64,000 nucleotides of DNA from contig NZ_KB905370.1 in the NCBI RefSeq assembly GCF_000378985.1, positions 3,186,604 through 3,250,603 on the forward strand. The letters are read 5' to 3'. The stretch is from Ensifer sp. BR816 (GTDB lineage: Bacteria; Pseudomonadota; Alphaproteobacteria; Rhizobiales; Rhizobiaceae). This document shows, in pieces, positions 57,612-64,000 of this stretch. The notes below the pieces were generated by a model. The model ran no database searches. It saw nothing but the letters and a program-made list of their open reading frames with translations, and was not told the DNA's origin. Made by a program: the position numbers and the translations under genes. Numbering within the stretch: position 1 is the stretch's first letter; the number at the start of each line of letters is the position of its first letter.

Positions 57612-58395
57612 CTAGCCCCTTGAACGCAGCATGGCGCGGGCCGGATCATAGCCCCACAGCGCAGCCAGCATGAACAGCACGAAGCTGGTGCAGACCCCGG
57701 CGAGCGCCGTTGGATGAAGCTCGCCGTAAAGCGCAAAGCGTATCAGTTCGACCGCATGGGTGAACGGATTCACGGCACAGATGTCGCGCAAGAGCGGCGA
57801 GCTTTCCGCCATCTTCCATAAGCGCCGAGGAGAGGAAGAACATCGGAAAGATGACGAAGTTCATGACGTCGGCGAAATTCTCGAGTTGCCGGACGGTCGA
57901 CGAAATCAACAGCCCGAGGGCGCCGAGCATCAATCCGCTGAGCAGCAATGCCGGCAGCACCGCGATATAGCCGACCGCCGGCACGGTAATGCCGGTGAGC
58001 GCCGCAATCCCCAGGAACACGGCCACCTGCAGAATGGATACGATTACGCCGGCCAAAAGCTTTGAGAACAGCAGCCACCATCGCGGCAGCGGCGAGGTCA
58101 AGAGGAGCCGCATCGATCCCATTTCCTGGTCGTAGACCAGCGACAAGGACGATTGCATGCCGTTGAACAACTGGATCATCCCGCAGAGCCCCGGAAGGAT
58201 ATAGAGTTCGTAAGTGATATAGGTCTGGTAGGGCGGGATGATCGACAAGCCGAGCGCGGCCCGGAAGCCGGCGGCAAAGACGACGAGCCAGACGAGGGGG
58301 CGAACGAGTGCTGCCAGAAACCGCCCCCGCTGGCGAACGAAGCGCAGGTTCTCGCGGGTGACAATGGCGGAAAGCGCAGTCAACCATGCCCTCAT
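57612..58395 (-). pseudogene. ABC-2 type permease, frameshifted
   Basis: An exporter permease of the ABC-2 (NodJ-like) family with six hydrophobic segments, starting MRAWLTALSAIVTRENLRF at 58395 (4-bp overlap with the ATPase remnant). The frame is intact to about nt 57820 (FPMFFLSSAL), then the family continuation (WKMAESSPLLRDICAVNPFTH to DPARAMLRSRG, ending 57612) appears in another frame. A small deletion of a size not divisible by three, roughly where a Tyr-Pro-Leu segment is expected, explains it. The frame without correction runs on to 57646 in nonsense. Confidence 0.8.
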
Positions 58396-58874
58396 GCCAG
58401 CACCTCCCGGTCCTCGGCCGTCATCGTGAGAAATGCCTTGGCAAGCCCCTCCCCGCCGGCGAGGTCCGGGGCAGTGCCATTCCTGAGGACCTTTCCGCGA
58501 TGCAGCACGACGATCTGGTCGTCCGGCCGGATGTCGTCGACCAGATGCGTAGCCCACAGCACCGCAAGCCCGGTTTCGGCCAAAAGATGCACGTAATCGG
58601 TGATCGCCTGCCGCGAGGCGGCGTCCAATCCGACCGTCGGCTCATCGAGCAGCAGGACTTCCGGGCCGTGGATCAGCGCCCGTGGGATCTCCATGCGCCG
58701 CCGATGTCCACCGTTGAGGGCGCGAACCCGCTCATCCGCCCGCTCGGCCATGCCGAGCTGGGTCAGCGCCGCGTCGATTGCCAAAGCGGCCGGGCGTGAA
58801 CGCCATCTGCCGGACTCGCTGTCCGACGCGCAGCAATTTGCGAACCTCATCGCTTCCCCTCCCATTCTTCTCAT
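58392..58874 (-). pseudogene. ABC exporter ATPase, N-terminal half missing
   Basis: Only the C-terminal half of an ABC ATPase of the type linked to PQQ-dependent alcohol oxidation is present. Visible: an NGGHRRRMEI signature variant (LNGG), Walker B VLLLDEPTVGLD and switch His in WATHLVDD. Walker A and the Q-loop are missing, and the first 35 residues of the open frame do not match the family. It partners the frameshifted permease, so the exporter cannot work. The nasT gene follows after about 110 bp on the other strand. Confidence 0.78.
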
Positions 58875-58926
58875 GAAACGTGTGTCTTGCGGGGCGATTT
58901 CGCCTTAAATTAGTGCAGACTGCGCG

Positions 58927-58959
58927 TTCGCAAATATTTTAGGCAGGCTATATTGCGAA
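58927..58959. promoter_or_regulatory. Dyad upstream of nasT
   Basis: TTCGCAA (58927-58933) and its exact inverse TTGCGAA (58953-58959) are separated by 19 bp and lie 27 bp before the nasT start codon. The extension TAT/ATA next to both arms adds symmetry. It is a possible operator. Confidence 0.45.
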
Positions 58960-58986
58960 ACTTGCTGCACTGCATCATGATGCGGC

Positions 58987-59577
58987 ATGTCCCATCGAGA
59001 CCTGACCATTCTAGTCATTGACGAGAACGCCATTCGCGCCTCGATCATCGAGGAAGACCTGCGCGAGGCCGGCCACGGCAATGTCACGGTCATTCACGAA
59101 GTGCACGGTGTCGCCCGCATCATCGAGACGCTGCAGCCGGACGTTATCGTCATCGACATTGAAAATCCCAACCGGGACATGATGGAGCACCTCTTCCAGC
59201 TGACGCGCACCGTCGGCCGGCCGATCGCCATGTTCGTCGATCGCTCCGACACCGCCTCGATCGAGGCGGCGGTCGAGGCGGGCGTCTCGGCTTACGTGAT
59301 CGACGGGCTGAAAAAGGAGCGCGTCAAGCCGATTCTCGACATGGCGGTCAGCCGCTTCAAGGCCTTCAGCCGGCTGCAACGCGAGCTTGCCGAGGCGAAA
59401 TCGGCACTCGAGGAACGCAAGCTCGTCGAACGTGCCAAGGGCATCCTTATGAAAATGCGAGGGCTTTCCGAGGAGGAGGCTTTCACGCTGCTGCGCCAGA
59501 CCGCGATGAACGAGAAGAAGAAGATCTCGGAAATCGCGCAGAGCGTCGTGACCGCTGCCGGATTGCTGATCCGATGA
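58987..59577 (+). CDS. nasT: NasT ANTAR response regulator
   Basis: A 196-residue cytosolic protein with a receiver-like domain (residues 1-120; VIVIDIENP holds the Asp at the phosphorylation position) and a C-terminal ANTAR RNA-binding domain (about 130-190, ALEERKLVERAKGILMKMRGLSEEEAF). NasT binds paired hexaloop hairpins in leader RNA and prevents termination; NasS holds it inactive until nitrate or nitrite binds. The likely target leader is 1.5 kb downstream. The ribosome site is weak. A NasT-NasS gap of 34 bp shows an operon. Confidence 0.95.
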   Translation: MSHRDLTILVIDENAIRASIIEEDLREAGHGNVTVIHEVHGVARIIETLQPDVIVIDIENPNRDMMEHLFQLTRTVGRPIAMFVDRSDTASIEAAVEAGVSAYVIDGLKKERVKPILDMAVSRFKAFSRLQRELAEAKSALEERKLVERAKGILMKMRGLSEEEAFTLLRQTAMNEKKKISEIAQSVVTAAGLLIR

Positions 59578-59611
59578 GTGGAGGATGCAGCGCCCGTCGG
59601 GAGAAACCGGA

Positions 59612-60916
59612 GTGAACGCATTGACGGAAATCGACGAGTCGAGGGCCGCGAAACTCTCCGCCGGCGACGCCCTGCCCAATCCCGCCCATATCGCCAGTGA
59701 CGGCTCGCGCACCGTGCGCGCCGGCTTCATCCCGCTCGTCGACGCGGCCGTACTGATCGCCGCCGCCGAATTCGGCTTCGCGCAAAAGGAAGGCATCACC
59801 CTCGATCTGGTGAAGGACGTTTCCTGGGCGAACGTGCGCGACCGGCTTGCCTTCCGCCAGTTCGACATCGCCCACATGCTCTCGCCCATGCCCGTCGCGG
59901 CGATGCTCGGCCTCGGCTCCAATCCGTCACCGACGATCACGCCGTTCTCACTCGGACGCGGCGGCAATGCGATCACGCTGTCGACGCGGCTCTATGGCGA
60001 GATGCGGCAGGAGGGCGAACTCGACGCGAGCGACAGCGCCCTGGCGAATGCACAAGCCCTGGCAGCGGTGATCCGGCGCGACCGGGCCACCGGCCGCCCG
60101 CCGCTCACGCTCGGCGTCACCTACCCGTTTTCCTCGCACAACTACGAGTTCCGCTATTGGCTCGCGGCCGGCGGCATCGACCCGGACCGCGACGTCAAGC
60201 TCGTCGTCGTGCCGCCGCCGATGACCTCGGACGCACTGGCGGCCGGAGCGATCGACGGCTTCTGCGTCGGCGCCCCCTGGAACATGGTCGCCTCGGAGCG
60301 CGGCGTCGGCCGTATCGTCGCGACCAAGCAGGACATCTGGCCCTCCGCGCCGGAAAAGGTAATCGGCATGCGACCCGACTGGGCCGACGCCAACACCGAA
60401 ACCGTCTCCCGCCTTGTGGTCGCGCTCGATGCTACCGCCCGCTGGTGCGATGCGGCGGCGAACCGCTCCGCGCTGGCAGAGGTCCTCGCAGAGCAGCGCT
60501 ATGTCGCCGCCCCCGTCGATATCCTGCGCCGGGTGCTCGCGGGCGAATTCACCATCGACCCCGAAGGCAACCAGCGTGTCGTCGATGACTATTTCGTGTT
60601 CCACGCAGGTTTTGCCAATTTCCCCCGCCCGAGCCAGGCCCTATGGATCTACAGCCAGATGGTCCGCTGGGGTCAGGCGGCCCTGTCTGCCGACGGACTG
60701 GAGGCAAGCGTTTCCGCCTACCGGCCCGATCTCTACCGCCGGGCCCTCGGAAGCAACGCCCCGACCGCCGAGGCCGATATCGCTCGCGAAGGCGCAATGC
60801 CTGGCGATCGCTTCATGGACGGACACGTGTTCGATCCGGAGCATATCGCCGATTATATCGACGCCTTTCCCGTGAAGGCGACCGGCCTTCCCCACCCGTC
60901 GCTCGACGACATCTGA
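59612..60916 (+). CDS. nasS: NasS nitrate/nitrite sensor
   Basis: A 434-residue protein of the NrtA family that lacks a signal peptide, the expected difference between the cytosolic sensor NasS and the periplasmic transport protein. Ligand-lobe segments are RAGFIPLVDAAVLIAAAEFGF, RQFDIAHMLSPMPVA and GVTYPFSSHNYEFRYWL. GTG at 59612 with GGGAG eight bases upstream was preferred; the ATG at 59585 has GGAGG abutting it with no spacing. NasS sequesters NasT until ligand binds. Confidence 0.93.
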   Translation: MNALTEIDESRAAKLSAGDALPNPAHIASDGSRTVRAGFIPLVDAAVLIAAAEFGFAQKEGITLDLVKDVSWANVRDRLAFRQFDIAHMLSPMPVAAMLGLGSNPSPTITPFSLGRGGNAITLSTRLYGEMRQEGELDASDSALANAQALAAVIRRDRATGRPPLTLGVTYPFSSHNYEFRYWLAAGGIDPDRDVKLVVVPPPMTSDALAAGAIDGFCVGAPWNMVASERGVGRIVATKQDIWPSAPEKVIGMRPDWADANTETVSRLVVALDATARWCDAAANRSALAEVLAEQRYVAAPVDILRRVLAGEFTIDPEGNQRVVDDYFVFHAGFANFPRPSQALWIYSQMVRWGQAALSADGLEASVSAYRPDLYRRALGSNAPTAEADIAREGAMPGDRFMDGHVFDPEHIADYIDAFPVKATGLPHPSLDDI

Positions 60917-61071
60917 GCGCCAAGCGCTGCCCGTTTAAGCGGCAGTGAATTCTCCCGATTGCCGCGTCGCACAATAATTAATCACTCGATACCACGTCCA
61001 TTTTTTAGGCAATTGACAGGGAGCCAATTTTTCTCTTTTTATATCAATCACATAAGAAAGCCTTCAGGAAT

Positions 61072-61087
61072 TGGCACGACGTTTGCT
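61072..61087 (+). promoter_or_regulatory. Sigma-54 promoter of nirB
   Basis: TGGCACGACGTTTGCT is a full match to the consensus TGGCAC-N5-TTGCT with GG and GC elements exactly 10 bp apart. It places transcript start near 61098, just ahead of the leader hairpins, and implies NtrC (nitrogen limitation) control. Confidence 0.88.
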
Positions 61088-61126
61088 TTTCTAGAATTGC
61101 TTCAATCAAAGGCGATTGAGGCGGGT

Positions 61127-61227
61127 TCAGGCTACCGATAGCGCCTGCCAAAGACACCGACGTCGCAAGGTCTTGCCTCAAAGGGATTCCTCCAGGTTCT
61201 CCGAGTGCAGCCGAGCGGCGTTTTTTT
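61127..61227 (+). promoter_or_regulatory. NasT-responsive antitermination leader
   Basis: Two stem-loops with hexanucleotide loops: GCT-ACCGAT-AGC (61131-61142) and GAC-ACCGAC-GTC (61153-61164). Both loops have A at position 1 and G at position 4, the rule for ANTAR targets, and they differ only in the last base. They are 10 nt apart, and a GC-rich segment plus T7 (61221-61227) follows, fitting an intrinsic terminator. I could not settle the terminator stem by eye. Confidence 0.8.
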
Positions 61228-61270
61228 ATGCCGGTTTCCGACCGGCCAACAAGCTTGAGGGACCGTGCGA

Positions 61271-61432
61271 ATGACCGACCGCATCGTGATGATGGCCAAA
61301 GGACCGTCTGCACGAATTGGCGAAATCCTCAATGTGCCGCTTGCGGGCCTGCGCCGGCGCATCGAGCTTGCCTCCGATCGAACCTATCTGAACTGTCGCG
61401 AAGCCGTGCGCTTCGTCGAAGCTGCGGAGTAA
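61271..61432 (+). pseudogene. 3' remnant of a nitrate ABC transporter ATPase gene (nrtD-type)
   Basis: A 53-codon ORF just before nirB. DRIVMMAKGPSARIGEILNV and the following residues (VPLAGLRRRIELASDRTYLNCREAVRF) match the extreme C terminus of NrtD/NrtC-type ATPases, where the usual form is MMTNGP-x-A-x-IGEI. The rest of the ATPase, the permease and binding protein genes are absent. A GAGGGA ribosome site 8 bp upstream of the ATG means the remnant may still be translated. A TGA lies in frame 15 bp upstream, so it is not a longer gene. Confidence 0.8.
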
Positions 61433-61439
61433 TTACCCA

Positions 61440-63902
61440 ATGGCTGAACGCACCCCTGAAAAACTTGTCATCGTCGGCAACGGCATGGCGCCGGGCCGGA
61501 TGCTCGAAGAGCTCTTCGAAAAGGCGCCAGGGCGCTATCAGGTGACGATCTTCAACGCCGAGCCGCGCGTCAATTACGACCGCATCATGCTCTCGCCGGT
61601 GCTGTCCGGCGAGAAGGACTATGAAGAGATCATCATCCATGGCGACGGATGGTACATCAAGCACGGCATCACCCTTTACAAGGGCCACAAGATTGTCGCG
61701 ATCGACCGCGCCGCCAAGACCGTGACGTCCGATCACGGCGTCACGGAAAGCTACGACAAGCTGGTGATCGCCACCGGTTCGGTGCCCTTCATCCTTCCCG
61801 TGCCCGGCAAGGACCTGCGCGGCGTCATCACCTATCGCGACCTCGACGACGTGCAGGCAATGCTGCTCGCGGCCCAGTCGCGCGAAAAGGCGATCGTCAT
61901 CGGTGGCGGCCTGCTCGGGCTGGAAGCGGCGGCCGGCCTTGCCCAGCGCGGCATGGACGTGACCGTGCTGCACGTCATGCCGACGCTGATGGAGCGCCAG
62001 CTCGACCCGGCCGCCGGCTACCTGCTGCAGAAGGCGGTCGAAGAGCGCGGCATTAAGGTCATCACCAAGGCAAACACCAAACGCGTCGTCGGCGAGGAAA
62101 AGGTCGAGGGCATCGAGCTCGAGGACGGCCGGATCATCCCAGCGACGCTGGTCGTGATGGCGGTCGGCATCCGGCCGAATGCCGGCCTTGCCAAGGACGC
62201 CGGGCTCGCTATCAACCGCGGCATCGTCGTCGATGCCGGCATGCAGACCTCCGACGGCGACATCATGGCGCTCGGCGAATGCGCCGAAGTCGGCGGCATG
62301 GTTTACGGCCTCGTGGCGCCGCTCTACGAGATGGCGCGGGTTGCCGCCTCCCATCTCGCCGGCGACCGCAAGGCCGCCTTCGTCCACTCGGACACGCCGA
62401 CCAAGCTGAAGGTCACCGGCATCAACCTCTATTCCGTCGGGGACTTCGCCGATGGCGACGGGCGCGAGGAGATCGTGCTGCGCGATGCCACCGCCGGCAT
62501 CTACAAGCGGCTGGTACTCCAGCAGAACCGCATCATCGGCTCGGTTCTCTACGGCGACACCGCAGACGGCGCCTGGTTCAACGACCTGTTGAAGCGCGGC
62601 ACCGACATCTCCGAAATGCGCGACACACTGATCTTCGGCCAGGCCTACCAGGGAGGAGCCCCCCTGGACCCTACGGCGGCCGTTGCAGCCTTGCCGGATG
62701 ATGCGGAAATCTGCGGCTGCAACGGCGTGTGCAAGGGCAAGATCGTCACGACGATCACGTCCAAGGGCCTAACCTCGCTCGACGAGGTGCGTGCCCACAC
62801 CAAGGCATCCGCCTCGTGCGGCTCCTGCACCGGCCTTGTCGAGCAGTTGATGTCGCTCACGCTTGGCGAGAGCTACAATCCGGCCGCCGTGCAGCCGATG
62901 TGCAACTGCACCGAGCTCGGCCATGACGATGTGCGCCGCCTGATCAAGGCGAAGGGGCTGAAGACCATTCCCGCCGTCATGCAGGAGCTCGAGTGGAAGA
63001 CCTCCTGCGGCTGCGCCAAATGTCGCCCGGCCCTCAACTACTACCTCGTCTGCGACTGGCCGGACGAATATGCCGACGACTACCAGTCGCGCTTCATCAA
63101 CGAGCGCGTCCACGCCAACATCCAGAAGGACGGCACCTATTCGGTCGTGCCGCGCATGTGGGGTGGCGTCACGAATTCGCAGGAATTGCGCGCCATCGCC
63201 GATGTGGTCGACAAGTTCAACGTGCCGCTGGTCAAGGTCACCGGCGGCCAGCGTATCGACCTGCTCGGCATCGAGAAGGAGGACCTGCCGTCCGTCTGGG
63301 CCGATCTCGGCAAGGCCGGTTTCGTCTCGGGCCAGGCCTATGCCAAGGGCCTCCGAACCGTGAAGACCTGCGTCGGCTCCGACTGGTGTCGCTTCGGCAC
63401 CCAGGATTCGACCGGCCTCGGCATCCGTATTGAGAAATTCATGTGGGGTTCCTGGACGCCGGCCAAGTTGAAGATGGCCGTGTCCGGCTGCCCGCGAAAC
63501 TGTGCGGAAGCGACCTGCAAGGACATCGGCGTCGTCTGCGTCGACTCCGGCTTCGAGATCCACTTCGCCGGCGCCGCCGGCCTCGACATCAAGGGCACCG
63601 AGATCCTGGGGCTGGTCAAGACCGAGGACGAGGCGCTCGAACATATCGTCGCGCTGACGCAGATGTACCGCGAGCAGGCCCGCTATCTGGAGCGCATCTA
63701 CAAGTGGGCAAAGCGCATCGGCCTCGACGAGATCCGCCGGCAGATCATGGACGATGCCGAAAAGCGCAAGGGTTATTACGACCGCTTCGTCTTCAGCCAG
63801 AAATTCGCCCAGGTTGATCCCTGGTCGGAGCGCGTCTCCGGCAAGGACAAGCATGAGTTCCGGCCGATGGCGACGGTCGGATTCAATCAGGCAGCGGAAT
63901 GA
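61440..63902 (+). CDS. nirB: Assimilatory nitrite reductase, large subunit
   Basis: NAD(P)H-dependent enzyme that reduces nitrite to ammonium in the cytosol. 820 residues: FAD/NAD domain (1-310; VGNGMAPGRML, IGGGLLGLEAAAGL), BFD-like [2Fe-2S] domain with CNGVCKG and CGSC (about 420-470), a second Cys-rich segment (CNCTELGHDD, CGCAKC), ferredoxin-like linkers and the siroheme/[4Fe-4S] domain with CVGSDWC and SGCPRNCAEATC. It has GGAG upstream and is followed 10 bp later by nirD. Sigma-54 and NasT leader control are inferred from upstream sequence. Confidence 0.97.
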   Translation: MAERTPEKLVIVGNGMAPGRMLEELFEKAPGRYQVTIFNAEPRVNYDRIMLSPVLSGEKDYEEIIIHGDGWYIKHGITLYKGHKIVAIDRAAKTVTSDHGVTESYDKLVIATGSVPFILPVPGKDLRGVITYRDLDDVQAMLLAAQSREKAIVIGGGLLGLEAAAGLAQRGMDVTVLHVMPTLMERQLDPAAGYLLQKAVEERGIKVITKANTKRVVGEEKVEGIELEDGRIIPATLVVMAVGIRPNAGLAKDAGLAINRGIVVDAGMQTSDGDIMALGECAEVGGMVYGLVAPLYEMARVAASHLAGDRKAAFVHSDTPTKLKVTGINLYSVGDFADGDGREEIVLRDATAGIYKRLVLQQNRIIGSVLYGDTADGAWFNDLLKRGTDISEMRDTLIFGQAYQGGAPLDPTAAVAALPDDAEICGCNGVCKGKIVTTITSKGLTSLDEVRAHTKASASCGSCTGLVEQLMSLTLGESYNPAAVQPMCNCTELGHDDVRRLIKAKGLKTIPAVMQELEWKTSCGCAKCRPALNYYLVCDWPDEYADDYQSRFINERVHANIQKDGTYSVVPRMWGGVTNSQELRAIADVVDKFNVPLVKVTGGQRIDLLGIEKEDLPSVWADLGKAGFVSGQAYAKGLRTVKTCVGSDWCRFGTQDSTGLGIRIEKFMWGSWTPAKLKMAVSGCPRNCAEATCKDIGVVCVDSGFEIHFAGAAGLDIKGTEILGLVKTEDEALEHIVALTQMYREQARYLERIYKWAKRIGLDEIRRQIMDDAEKRKGYYDRFVFSQKFAQVDPWSERVSGKDKHEFRPMATVGFNQAAE

Positions 63903-63912
63903 GGTGATGACA

Positions 63913-64000
63913 ATGAACTGGATTGCTATTGGCGACATCAGCGACATTCCACTGCGCGGGGCCCGTTGCGTCAAAACACCGATCGGTAAGGTCGCCGTCT
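63913..64000 (+). CDS. nirD: Nitrite reductase small subunit, 3' end missing
   Basis: The first 29 codons are visible: MNWIAIGDISDIPLRGARCV and onward (KTPIGKVAV). The W-x-x-I/V-x-x-x-D-I-P-x-R-G-A-R pattern is the start of NirD, a Rieske-fold subunit that partners NirB. GAGGTG lies 6 bp before the ATG at 63913; an ATG at 63907 is too close. The frame runs off the window. Confidence 0.9.
   Translation, partial: MNWIAIGDISDIPLRGARCVKTPIGKVAV

Larger units (their letters stand above)
60917..61270 (+). other. nirB upstream region and leader
   Basis: These 354 bp hold a sigma-54 promoter, the ANTAR leader and a T-run followed by a CCGGT/ACCGG hairpin (61231-61245). A T-rich stretch (TTTTTCTCTTTTT, 61028-61040) lies before the promoter. 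I saw no clear NtrC site. Confidence 0.7.

Overview
The window is high-GC chromosomal or megaplasmid DNA of a Rhizobiales bacterium, most likely Sinorhizobium/Ensifer. The reasons are four copies of a roughly 100-bp palindromic intergenic repeat of the RIME type, many rhizobial-style gene neighbourhoods (AraC-type pobR next to pobA, nasTS next to nirBD, hydroxyproline-type genes, DUF982), and ROSE-like control of a small heat-shock gene. No database search was run; all assignments come from reading motifs. I saw no tRNA, rRNA, CRISPR array, insertion sequence or phage gene.

Layout. 1-3630: the 3' part of pbpC, a DUF982 gene and two Hsp20 genes, the first with a ROSE-type RNA thermometer candidate. 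3694-17074: a purine catabolic locus. It covers guanine deaminase (guaD), membrane urate oxidase (puuD), a LysR regulator, a GST, xanthine dehydrogenase xdhABC, HIU hydrolase (uraH), a PuuE-UraD fusion and a purine permease, so guanine or xanthine can be taken to allantoate. 17402-22068: a Liv-type ABC transporter (livFGMHK). 22297-24534: pobA and its divergent AraC regulator. 24607-30644: oxidative-stress and small metabolic genes (katG, a FAD/Rieske oxidoreductase, a peroxiredoxin-like protein, panD, a DCC-family protein).

30634-40874: a high-affinity potassium locus with order 26-aa ORF, kdpF, kdpA, 57-aa ORF, kdpB, kdpC, kdpD, kdpE, then a PtsN-like EIIA gene. A free-standing protein resembling the membrane/GAF part of KdpD lies upstream. 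The two small ORFs, the sensor-only protein and the PtsN paralogue make this the most unusual system in the window. 41128-42955: an SRPBCC protein and an AraC regulator. 43044-55159: a hydroxyproline/proline-type catabolic cluster with two SDRs, two proline-racemase-superfamily enzymes with a Ser/Cys active-site pair, a semialdehyde-type dehydrogenase, a D-amino-acid-oxidase-like flavoprotein, a DapA-family deaminase/aldolase, a polar amino acid ABC transporter, a GntR regulator with clear palindromic operators, and a ProC-like reductase.

55221-58874 shows gene decay: a sulfate ATPase and binding protein without permeases, and a damaged two-gene ABC exporter. 58987-64000 is nitrate assimilation: nasT, nasS, then a sigma-54 promoter, a leader with two ANTAR-type hexaloop hairpins and a T-run, a 53-codon remnant of an nrtD-type ATPase gene, nirB and the start of nirD. 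NasS/NasT should control read-through of that leader into nirBD.
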